Shown here: piece by piece, positions 1 to 6,617 of the stretch
Numbering within the stretch: position 1 is the stretch's first letter
Layout: every line of letters starts with the position of its first letter
Source: Microbulbifer agarilyticus
Lineage (GTDB): Bacteria; Pseudomonadota; Gammaproteobacteria; Pseudomonadales; Cellvibrionaceae
Assembly: GCF_020171345.1 (NCBI RefSeq)
Contig: NZ_JAIUZM010000001.1
Span: 1 to 64,000, forward strand
Reading direction: 5' to 3'
DNA length: 64,000 nucleotides
Notes under the pieces: model-generated
Told to the model about the DNA's origin: nothing
What the model saw: only the letters and a program-made list of their open reading frames with translations
Database searches by the model: none
Translations under genes and position numbers: made by a program

Positions 1-1
1 T

Positions 2-88
2 GCCATCGTTGCCTGCATGCGAAAGCAACTCACGATCCTCAATACCATGGTTAAAAACAACACGTACTGGGATGAAAAAATGGCTTAA
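2..88 (+). mobile_element. 3' end of an IS110/IS1111-family transposase (partial)
   Basis: The plus frame is open from base 2 to a TAA at 86-88 and reads as the last 28 residues of a protein. It contains CMRKQLTILNTMVK followed by a short acidic-basic tail, which is the C-terminal pattern of IS110/IS1111 (DEDD, RuvC-like) transposases as I know the family. The rest of the gene lies before the window, so intactness cannot be judged. An attC-type core heptamer (GTTATAG on the plus strand) lies at 116-122, 27 bases after the stop. This suggests an element of the IS1111-attC group, which targets integron attC sites. The family call rests on a short segment. Confidence 0.7.
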
Positions 89-109
89 TCGCTTGACGGG
101 ACACCATAG

Positions 110-592
110 TCACTTGTTATAGGTTTTAGCCCAGTCAACTACGAAGTCCGCATATTTTGGACAAAATCTTTTAAATTGGGAGACTAGCTCTCTACCACCA
201 AATGTCACCGTGTTTTCATGTGACCAATATACAACGTTCCTCAAGTGAGAGTCGCAAGCAAACGTCTCATAGTACCCAAATGAAAATCCAGAATACTCAC
301 TTTCTTCAAAATGTGCGCCCGTTTCCTGGAAGAAATATATTTTCTCTCCATGGAAGAAGTTTACTAGAAATTGCTCAAGATCTGGTTCAGAGTGATAAGG
401 AAGAATTTTATTTCCATCGATAGCCAAGACTTCGATTAGAGGTGTTGGATCTAGCTCCAATGGGAACCAGTAGTTACCACCCCATCCCCAAAGAGACATT
501 GCAGCAGCACGCGCACGGTCAAGTTTACGCTGCACCTGGTTCTGCTCTTGAAGATATCGATCTAAACGTGCTCCAGCATCTTCCTTATTCAT
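110..592 (-). CDS. Hypothetical protein, probable integron cassette gene
   Basis: This 160-residue protein matches no family that I recognise. The N-terminus is charged and helical (MNKEDAGARLDRYLQEQNQ, heavy in Lys, Arg and Gln). The rest is aromatic-rich, with motifs such as LWGWGGNYWFPLELDP and a C-terminal FVVDWAKTYNK. No signal peptide or membrane segment is visible, so a cytoplasmic protein is likely. The start ATG lies about 15 bases after the R'-like end of an attC-like site (607-722), which is the usual spacing of a cassette gene. Only a poor ribosome binding site precedes it. A lower GC content than the neighbours fits acquired DNA. Function is unknown; a role in anti-phage or toxin biology would be a guess. 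Confidence 0.65.
   Translation of the reverse strand: MNKEDAGARLDRYLQEQNQVQRKLDRARAAAMSLWGWGGNYWFPLELDPTPLIEVLAIDGNKILPYHSEPDLEQFLVNFFHGEKIYFFQETGAHFEESEYSGFSFGYYETFACDSHLRNVVYWSHENTVTFGGRELVSQFKRFCPKYADFVVDWAKTYNK
116..122 (-). other. Possible R'' core box of a second, IS-interrupted attC
   Basis: On the minus strand the end of the cassette gene overlaps CTATAACAAG. This resembles the R'' start of Vibrio-type attC sites. No matching R' partner is visible before base 1, and the transposase 3' end lies directly beyond. The simplest reading is that an IS1111-type element sits inside this attC and split it. The match is only seven bases, so this is tentative. Confidence 0.35.
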
Positions 593-606
593 ATCACTGC
601 TCGAGA

Positions 607-723
607 CCTATAACGCCGCGCTCAGGGGCGGCTTGCTTTGGGCGCATTTTGCGCAAAAATGGGAGCGAGGCGACCTGCGCAAAAGGTGCACAAAGTAAGC
701 CGTCCCCTGCAGCGCCTGGTTAT
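607..723 (-). repeat. attC-like integron recombination site
   Basis: The two ends form an imperfect palindrome when read on the minus strand. The right half begins CATAACCAGGCGCTGCAGGG (723 downward). The left half ends GAGCGCGGCGTTATAGG (about 607). The halves share TAAC, GCGCT, CAGGGG, CGGCTT and CTTTG. The right half carries extra bases (a G before CAGGGG and an A after it), as expected for the extrahelical bases of an L'' box, and this fixes the orientation on the minus strand. The central region includes the palindrome TTTTGCGCAAAA at 647-658. The R' core GTTATAG departs from GTTRRRY but resembles chromosomal-integron cores. No integrase gene is present in the window. Confidence 0.7.
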
Positions 724-1344
724 GGCTGGCCGCGCTGCGGAACCGCCTACTGGCACGCTGCCAGCCACGGATTGGCTGGCCACCGCCCATTAAAACGTGG
801 AAAGAATACCGCACTTTCCCCAACCTGTTTTTATCTTATTGGCACGCCACAATACTGCAGCGAGCTGCCAGCTTCTACTGAACTCAAGCGAACGCTCTAG
901 GAACGAAACTGCTTGAATGTGCCGTGGCAAAAAGCCAAATACTGGATGCCAAAACTGTGCGCAAAATTTTCAGCCACACAAAAACTATTTTTACCGACCG
1001 GCACCATAACATTTTAATCGTAGTCCCAAAGACTACTATTTCGTGGCTACTATTCCCAGCCGCACTGAAAGTAAATTCTCTGTCAGAACCTATATAATTC
1101 AAACGCTTAACTGCGCTAAGGCACCCATCACCTTTCTGCGAAAATGGTCGTCACGACTACTATCCCCAATCTGCGCGACCATCCTAAACCATTGATTTGG
1201 ATAACTTTTCTTTGGAATTCACCTGTTTCACTGGGGATAGTAGTCGTGACGATCGAAATGCCGGCTCGATGATGGTCATATTTGAATCACTAATCACCGG
1301 GCAAGCATTGGAATGTGGCTGCTTCGCCATGGATATTCAAATGG
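724..1344. other. Gene-free stretch with inverted repeats
   Basis: About 620 bases hold no convincing gene. Short frames on the minus strand at 608-823 and 884-1102 have no recognisable product, and the first simply translates the attC. The stretch contains a small hairpin GTAGTC-CCAAA-GACTAC at 1020-1036 and a long inverted repeat at 1147-1253. It may be the upstream part of a cassette that has lost its gene, or the boundary between the cassette region and the core chromosome. Confidence 0.6.
1147..1253. repeat. 21-bp inverted repeat pair, REPIN-like
   Basis: The arm at 1147-1168 reads inward as GTCGTCACGACTACTATCCC. The arm at 1232-1253 is its reverse complement apart from the last base, and 63 bases separate them. 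Each arm has GTAG followed by a short palindrome (TCGTGACGA), the layout of REP elements spread by RAYT transposases. Two arms in opposite orientation make a REPIN-like unit. No RAYT gene is in the window, and copy number elsewhere cannot be checked here. Confidence 0.55.
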
Positions 1345-2040
1345 TTACCAGGGAATGACGCATCCATCGTAATTAAAGAACTGACCGCTATCTTCTGCGC
1401 TGGCGTTGAGCAGCAGATTTTTTACACCCGCTACACTTTCCTCCGTAGATATCAGCGCATTGGGGCCACCCATTTCGGTTTTAACCCAACCCGGGTGCAG
1501 AGCAACCACCTTGATCCCCTGCTCTTTAAGATCGATCGCGAGGCTCTTTACCACCTGGTTCAGTGCAGTCTTGGAGGAGCGATACATGTAACCGCCCCCA
1601 GACTGGTTGTCGGCAATACTGCCTACCTTGCTGCTCAATATTCCAACAACTTTGTTTTGACCTGCCGCCAGGTTGGGGTAGAAGGCCTCGGCGAGTTTGT
1701 AGGGGGCGATGGTGTTGATTTCCAGTACCTTGCGCCACTCGTCCACATCGACGTGGCCGAAGGTCACGCCTTTCGGCCCGTAGTAGCCGGCATTGCTCAC
1801 GAGAATATCCACAGGGCGCCCGTGCAGGCGCTGCGCCAGGTCCGCCAACTGCGCATAGTCGGTAACATCCAACGTATGCACTTCCAGGTTTGCATAGGAT
1901 TCGTTCAACTCGCTCAGCTCCCACGCCGCAGACGGGTTACGGCAGGTAGCGATCACTTTCCAACCATCTTTGACAGATTGCCGGGCCATTTCGAGGCCTA
2001 TGCCGCGGTTACAACCGGTGATGAGAATCGTGCCAGACAT
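1345..2040 (-). CDS. Short-chain dehydrogenase/reductase (C-factor type SDR)
   Basis: This 231-residue protein is a cytosolic classical SDR oxidoreductase. The cofactor loop TGCNRGIG is at residues 8-15, NAG at 83-85, and the catalytic set Ser (ILSS, about 136-137), Tyr153 and Lys157 (YRSSK) is complete. The PGWVKTEMGG segment follows, typical of the CsgA/C-factor-like subgroup. The Arg after the glycine loop and the TCR motif near residue 33 suggest NADP(H). The substrate cannot be told from sequence. The gene stands alone on the minus strand, divergent from the DUF3301 gene 55 bases away, and marks the likely start of core chromosome after the accessory DNA. Confidence 0.85.
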   Translation of the reverse strand: MSGTILITGCNRGIGLEMARQSVKDGWKVIATCRNPSAAWELSELNESYANLEVHTLDVTDYAQLADLAQRLHGRPVDILVSNAGYYGPKGVTFGHVDVDEWRKVLEINTIAPYKLAEAFYPNLAAGQNKVVGILSSKVGSIADNQSGGGYMYRSSKTALNQVVKSLAIDLKEQGIKVVALHPGWVKTEMGGPNALISTEESVAGVKNLLLNASAEDSGQFFNYDGCVIPW

Positions 2041-2095
2041 GTTGACTCCTGTGGTGGTATTCTTGCCCGGTTCGATAATAGCAACTGCAAATGTT

Positions 2096-2416
2096 ATGTA
2101 TTACTCGCTTGGCGATTTGATCTGGATTTTTATACTGGCACTGCCCGCCTGGTATTTTTGGGCTGGTATGGCGGCCAAGGACAGGGTGCGCAAGATTGTT
2201 AAGGATCACTGTATGAAAACCGGCGTGCAGCTGCTGGATGATACGGTGATGCTGGACCGCACCCGCATCAAGCGCGACCGCCACGGCCAGCTGCGCATTC
2301 AACGACGTTACGAATTCGAATTTACCTCGACTGGCGAGCGCCGTTACGAGGGTTTCGCGGTACTGCACGGCCAGCGTATTACTCAGATCCAGCTCTCGCC
2401 CTTTCACCTCGACTAA
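2096..2416 (+). CDS. DUF3301 family protein
   Basis: The product is about 106 residues. One N-terminal membrane segment (SLGDLIWIFILALPAWYFW) is followed by a basic region and the family signature: HCMKTGVQLLDDTVML, then RDRHGQLRIQRRYEFEFTS, ending in ITQIQLSPFHL. It is probably a single-span inner-membrane protein; no function is established for DUF3301 to my knowledge. A longer frame begins at 1970, but its first 42 residues overlap the divergent SDR gene and look random, so the ATG at 2096 is chosen. A DUF1653 gene follows after 36 bases. Confidence 0.85.
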   Translation: MYYSLGDLIWIFILALPAWYFWAGMAAKDRVRKIVKDHCMKTGVQLLDDTVMLDRTRIKRDRHGQLRIQRRYEFEFTSTGERRYEGFAVLHGQRITQIQLSPFHLD

Positions 2417-2452
2417 TCCTCGAGCCGGTGAAAAAACAAACAAGAGAACCCC

Positions 2453-2674
2453 ATGCAATCACTCAAGAAAGGTATCTACCGGCACTACAAGGGCAATCTG
2501 TACCACCTGATGGAAATTGCCACCCACAGTGAAACCGGGGAACAACTGGCAATTTACCGCGCTCTGTATGATGACTTTGGTGTGTGGGCACGTCCCCTGG
2601 CCATGTTTGCAGAAACCGTAACCAAAGACGGTAAGCCATTCCCGCGCTTTGCCCTGGAAAAGCCGCTTGATTGA
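2453..2674 (+). CDS. DUF1653 domain protein
   Basis: This 73-residue protein is essentially one DUF1653 domain. The signature runs KGIYRHYKGNLYHLMEIATH, then TGEQLAIYRALYDD and WARPLAMF with a final FPRF. The domain is a small beta-rich fold common in bacteria; its function is unknown. It is probably cytoplasmic, with no signal peptide. It sits between the DUF3301 gene and the saccharopine-dehydrogenase-like gene with short gaps on both sides (36 and 46 bases), so the three may be co-transcribed. Confidence 0.88.
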   Translation: MQSLKKGIYRHYKGNLYHLMEIATHSETGEQLAIYRALYDDFGVWARPLAMFAETVTKDGKPFPRFALEKPLD

Positions 2675-2720
2675 CTTCGGTATCACGGCCTTCGCCAAAT
2701 AAAGACAATAAGGACTCTCG

Positions 2721-3788
2721 GTGAACAACAAACAAATCCTGATTTACGGTGCCTACGGATACACCGGCGAACTGATCGCCCGTCAGGCCGTGGCCAAAGG
2801 GCTGAAACCTATTCTTGCCGGCCGCAGTGCCGCCAAGCTACAACCGCTGGCAAACGAGCTGCGCCTGCCCGCCATTGCGGCCTCGCTGGACGATGAGGAA
2901 GCCCTGGCGCACGCGCTGAAGGATGTTGCCGTCGTGATCCACTGTGCCGGCCCCTTCTCCGCCACCGCAGAACCCATGATGCGCGCCTGTATCGCCACCG
3001 GCACCCACTACCAGGACATCACCGGCGAAATGTCTGTGTATCAGATGGCCCACGGGATGGACGCCGAGGCGCGTGCCGCGGGCGTGGTGCTGTGCCCGGG
3101 CACCGGCTTTGACGTCATTCCCACCGATTGCCTGGCGGCGGCGCTGTATAAGGAAATGAACAGTGCCACCCACCTGACCCTGGGGTTTGACTCGGACTCA
3201 GGCCTCAGCCCGGGTACCGCTAAGACCTCGATCGAAAGCCTCGGTGTGGGCGGCGCAGTGCGCCGCAATGGCAAGATCGAGGTAACGCCTCATGGCGAGC
3301 TGACCCGCAAGATCAATTTCGGGCGTGGCGAGAAGTTTGCCGTTGCCATCCCTTGGGGCGATGTGGCTACCGCCTACTACTCCACCGAGATCCCGAATAT
3401 CGAGGTGTATATCCCCATGAGCCCGCGCCGGGCGAAGAAAATGCAGAAGCTGAACGCATTCCGCTGGCTGCTACGCATGAAGTGGGTACAGAACTGGATG
3501 AAGGGCAAAGTGGACGAGAAGGTCCGTGGCCCCAGCGAGTCACAGCGCTCCCAGCAGCAGACCTGGGTGTGGGGCGAAGTCCGCAATGACCGCCGCGGCG
3601 AGCGCCGGGTAGGCCGCGTAGTTACCGCGAATGGGTACGACGTTACCGTGCACGGGTCGCTGGCGGTACTGGAGCATCTGCTGGGCTACACCGGTAACGG
3701 GGGCTATTTCACCCCTTCGAAACTGTGTGGCCACGAACTGGTCGAGAAGCTGCCGGGCTCCGGCGCGATCAAAATGTCCATCGACTAG
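2721..3788 (+). CDS. Saccharopine dehydrogenase-like NAD(P)-binding protein
   Basis: The 355-residue product starts with a Rossmann loop, GAYGYTG (residues 10-16), followed by GRSAAKL and an HCAGPF segment. This is the pattern of the saccharopine dehydrogenase NADP-binding domain family, which also includes trans-acting enoyl reductases. The start codon is GTG at 2721 with an upstream AGGA. The second half carries a conserved ITGE, a CPGTGFDVIPTDC motif and a basic patch near residues 232-265. A true lysine-pathway role is unlikely because the C-terminal catalytic domain of saccharopine dehydrogenase is absent. An oxidoreductase of unknown substrate is the safest call. Confidence 0.82.
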   Translation: MNNKQILIYGAYGYTGELIARQAVAKGLKPILAGRSAAKLQPLANELRLPAIAASLDDEEALAHALKDVAVVIHCAGPFSATAEPMMRACIATGTHYQDITGEMSVYQMAHGMDAEARAAGVVLCPGTGFDVIPTDCLAAALYKEMNSATHLTLGFDSDSGLSPGTAKTSIESLGVGGAVRRNGKIEVTPHGELTRKINFGRGEKFAVAIPWGDVATAYYSTEIPNIEVYIPMSPRRAKKMQKLNAFRWLLRMKWVQNWMKGKVDEKVRGPSESQRSQQQTWVWGEVRNDRRGERRVGRVVTANGYDVTVHGSLAVLEHLLGYTGNGGYFTPSKLCGHELVEKLPGSGAIKMSID

Positions 3789-3938
3789 ATCTGTGTCTAC
3801 GGCGCCACCGCTCACGTGGCGCTCTCTCTTCCCTCCCTATCCCCCTTCCCTGGCAAAACACCACCAGAATTCGCAGATTTCACAGACCTGACACATTTTG
3901 TTCAAGTCTGCGCAACATAGGCTTCGTACTTTTACCGT

Positions 3939-4466
3939 ATGCGAAGCTTACCTATCACCCTAAAAACCGTCGATGTGTCGCTGGTCCTGCGTATGGCAGA
4001 GCGCGCGGCGCGACCGGCATCCCGTAGAAACTACCTGCTGCTGTCCCGCTCCGCGGATGGCTGGATCTACTTGGCATCGCCGCTGCTGGTGGCGATTGTG
4101 AGCCTGCAAGCGGCGCTGCAGTTCCTTACCGTCTGCGGTGCCGCCTTCGTCATAGAGCGCTCGCTCTACTGGACAATCAAAAACACCACCCGCCGTAACC
4201 GGCCTCCGGAATCGATTCCCGGACTGCGATCCATTGTTATTGCCAACGATCGCTTCAGCCTGCCATCCGGCCACACCTCCGGTGCCTTCCTGTTTGTGAC
4301 CATGCTGGCCCAGAGCCTACACCCATTGTGGGCCCTGGGTTACTTCTGGGCTGCTGGAGTGGGCACTTCCCGCGTCGGGCTCGGCGTACATTACCCGACC
4401 GACGTATGTGCCGGTGCGCTACTGGGCACTTGTGTGGGGCTTACGGTCGCCGGGTCACTGCTATAA
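3939..4466 (+). CDS. PAP2-family membrane phosphatase
   Basis: The 175-residue product has all three motifs of the acid phosphatase/PAP2 superfamily. KNTTRRNRP (Lys81 to Pro89) is the KX6RP motif, PSGH is at 109-112, and SRVGLGVHYPTD gives Ser144-Arg145, His151 and Asp155. Several hydrophobic segments make it an inner-membrane protein with the active site probably facing the periplasm. Likely substrates are lipid phosphates such as undecaprenyl pyrophosphate, phosphatidic acid or phosphatidylglycerophosphate; sequence does not decide. The neighbouring glycosyltransferase, 82 bases downstream, also suggests envelope lipid or glycan metabolism. Confidence 0.88.
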   Translation: MRSLPITLKTVDVSLVLRMAERAARPASRRNYLLLSRSADGWIYLASPLLVAIVSLQAALQFLTVCGAAFVIERSLYWTIKNTTRRNRPPESIPGLRSIVIANDRFSLPSGHTSGAFLFVTMLAQSLHPLWALGYFWAAGVGTSRVGLGVHYPTDVCAGALLGTCVGLTVAGSLL

Positions 4467-4548
4467 GTGCCGCACGCCACCGCTCACCGGTCTGGGTAAA
4501 AACAACTGAATACACTGCAACCCTCGCAATTCCTTTCGGAGAAGCAAT

Positions 4549-5694
4549 TTGAAAATTCTGTACGGCGTTCAAGGTACCGGCAACGGCCATATTTCACGGG
4601 CCCGGGCCATGGCGGAAGCCTTCCAGCAGTTTCCGAACTTGGAGGTTCAATGGCTGTTCTCAGGCCGCCCACCGGAACAGCTGTTCGCGATGGAAGCTTT
4701 TGGTGATTACTGGTGGCGCGAAGGGCTCACCTTCGTGCACAAGGAAGGCAAGATCGATCAGCTCGCCACCGCCAGGCAACTGGATTTGCGCAAGCTGCTG
4801 AAAGACATTCGTGAACTCCCGGTAAACGATTTTGATCTGGTTATCAGTGATTTTGAGCCGGTCACCGCATGGGCGGCGAAAAAGCGTAAGTGCCCAAGTA
4901 TGGGATTGGGGCACCAGTATGCCTTTGACTACGCTATCCCAGCACCGGCTTTTGGCTGGCTGCCACGGACCATCATGAAACTGTTTGCGCCGGTGCCACT
5001 GGGCCTGGGGATGCACTGGTATCACTTTGGCCAGCCGATCTTGCCGCCGATTGCCCACGCCCACGAAGAGACCGTGCCCCCAGAGCAGGACCATGTGCTG
5101 GTATACCTGCCGTTTGAACATGCACTGCCGCTGTTGCAACAGCTGGCGCAATTGCCGCAGAAGTTTATTGTTTACGGTCTGCCCACAGATCTCCCCAAAG
5201 CGGACAACATCACCCTTAAGGCACCTTCGATAGAAGGCTTCCGCCACGACGTCGCCACGGCCCGCGCCGTTATCTGCAACAGTGGCTTCGAACTAATTGC
5301 CGAGACGCTGACGCTGGGTAAACCGATTTTGACCCGCCCGCTCAAGGGGCAGTTCGAACAGGAGGCCAATGCAATGGCCTTGCAAGAACTGCAACTGGCG
5401 AGGGTGGTAAAACATATCGATGCACTCACCATTGGCCGCTGGCTGGAGGAGCAGCCAAGAGGCGTGCGCATCGACTGGCCGGATGTAGCGCACGCTATTG
5501 TGCAGTGGATTTCCGAAGGCCGCGCCGAAGCGCCACAAGAGTTATCCAAAAGATTGTGGCAGGGTGTCATTCCCGGCCAGCGCCGTACCAAAGCCGAAGT
5601 GCAAGGCAACAGCGCAGCGGTGGAAGTGGACGGTGTCGAAGGTGTGGAAGGTGTGGAAGGTGTGGAAGGTGTCGAGGGTAGCGAAGGCACCTGA
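4549..5694 (+). CDS. MurG-like glycosyltransferase with a VEG-repeat tail
   Basis: The 381-residue protein begins KILYGVQGTGNGHISRA, the glycine-rich N-terminal loop of GT-B enzymes related to MurG and of the MJ1255/VC2487 conserved family. The donor-side motif is ICNSGFELIAETLTLGKPIL, followed by a glutamine/glutamate loop (FEQEANA). It is predicted cytosolic or membrane-associated; donor and acceptor are unknown. The start is TTG at 4549, supported by CGGAGAAG just upstream. The C-terminus ends in a low-complexity Val-Glu-Gly repeat (about residues 362-380) encoded by 9-base DNA repeats, which is not part of the fold. Confidence 0.82.
   Translation: MKILYGVQGTGNGHISRARAMAEAFQQFPNLEVQWLFSGRPPEQLFAMEAFGDYWWREGLTFVHKEGKIDQLATARQLDLRKLLKDIRELPVNDFDLVISDFEPVTAWAAKKRKCPSMGLGHQYAFDYAIPAPAFGWLPRTIMKLFAPVPLGLGMHWYHFGQPILPPIAHAHEETVPPEQDHVLVYLPFEHALPLLQQLAQLPQKFIVYGLPTDLPKADNITLKAPSIEGFRHDVATARAVICNSGFELIAETLTLGKPILTRPLKGQFEQEANAMALQELQLARVVKHIDALTIGRWLEEQPRGVRIDWPDVAHAIVQWISEGRAEAPQELSKRLWQGVIPGQRRTKAEVQGNSAAVEVDGVEGVEGVEGVEGVEGSEGT
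5631..5688 (+). repeat. 9-bp tandem repeat coding Val-Glu-Gly
   Basis: The unit GGTGTGGAA (variants GGTGTCGAA, GGTGTCGAG, GGTAGCGAA) is repeated six times in frame at the 3' end of the glycosyltransferase gene. It adds an acidic tail. Near-perfect copies suggest recent slippage growth. Confidence 0.85.
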
Positions 5695-5712
5695 TCAGGT
5701 GCCTTGGTTTTT
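5684..5712 (+). terminator. Rho-independent terminator after the glycosyltransferase gene
   Basis: AAGGCACCTGATCAGGTGCCTT forms a near-perfect self-complementary stem and is followed by GGTTTTTG. The stop codon of the glycosyltransferase lies inside the stem. Confidence 0.8.
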
Positions 5713-5723
5713 GCGCGCGCGGT

Positions 5724-6581
5724 TTAACGCTGGTTACGCACCTGCTCCCGTTGCAGATGGGCAACGGCCTCCCGCATGGTCGTTACCCAGTAGCGCTCCG
5801 GATTGGCCGCCAGGTGTTGCAGGAGTGCGCGGTGGTCCTCGGAGGCGACCGAGATGTAATCCCCACCCACTCCGTGAAATAAAAAGCCCACAAGGCTGTT
5901 GTTTTCCCGGGCGGCTTCCGCCACGGCTATCAGTTGTTCTGCGGTTTTTTCTGCACCATCGAACGAGGCTATTCGGTAAAAATCTTTGTTGTCCGGATGA
6001 TGCTGTCCGTCGGCGGAAAACAAGCGCGCGGCGCTTACCAGTTTTTTCAGCTCCGGCAGTACATCCTCACCCCCCGCCGTCATATCACCACACGGGTAGG
6101 CAAAGGTACGCTCCTCCTCACCGTCGATGGCCTTGAGCATGGTATTGGTGGTCTGCACTTCATCCACAAATTGCGCGAGGGTGTACTTGTCGAGATCTTG
6201 CCACGGTTGCACCCAACTGCGATTAGCCAACGATTTGCGGCACGGGTGGTAAAGCATATGGTTGCCGAGTTCGTGGCCACTCTGCGCGGCGCGGCGCCAC
6301 TCGTGCTGGCGCAAGCGCACCGACGGGCGCGCACCGCTCAGATAAAAAGTACCGGGCAGTTTGTGTTTATCGAGCTGGGGGATGGCCACGTCCAGGTGTG
6401 AATCCAGCGCATCATCGTAGGACAACACCACAGCAACTTCCGCACCACCAGGCCAGGGGGAAACGGCCCCAGAAGCGGCCCCAGAAGCCGGCACCAAAAG
6501 TACTATGCAGCAAGAGGCGATAACGGAAAACGCTGTCGACGAAAGCTGCCGTACATGCTTTCCTGACCATTTTGACAACAT
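5724..6581 (-). CDS. Secreted polysaccharide deacetylase family protein
   Basis: The 285-residue protein has a long hydrophobic N-terminal segment (about residues 14-38) that acts as signal peptide or anchor. NodB-type carbohydrate esterase motifs follow: SYDDALD (Asp56, Asp57) is motif 1, and HELGNHMLYHP (His108, His112) supplies the metal ligands of motif 2. FAYPCGD and FLFHGVGG fit motifs 3 and 5. It should remove N- or O-acetyl groups from a cell-wall or exopolysaccharide in the periplasm or outside. It lies 36 bases downstream of the PhoQ-like kinase on the same strand and may be read through from that operon. Confidence 0.85.
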   Translation of the reverse strand: MLSKWSGKHVRQLSSTAFSVIASCCIVLLVPASGAASGAVSPWPGGAEVAVVLSYDDALDSHLDVAIPQLDKHKLPGTFYLSGARPSVRLRQHEWRRAAQSGHELGNHMLYHPCRKSLANRSWVQPWQDLDKYTLAQFVDEVQTTNTMLKAIDGEEERTFAYPCGDMTAGGEDVLPELKKLVSAARLFSADGQHHPDNKDFYRIASFDGAEKTAEQLIAVAEAARENNSLVGFLFHGVGGDYISVASEDHRALLQHLAANPERYWVTTMREAVAHLQREQVRNQR

Positions 6582-6617
6582 ACAAACTTCCTGTTTGTTT
6601 TATTGTGACGGAACGGA

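Noticed and set aside
608-823. 71-codon minus-strand frame overlapping the attC
   Set aside because: It mostly translates the palindromic attC site and has no recognisable product.
884-1102. 72-codon minus-strand frame in the gene-free stretch
   Set aside because: No ribosome binding site, domain or family match is visible, and it is better treated as noncoding.
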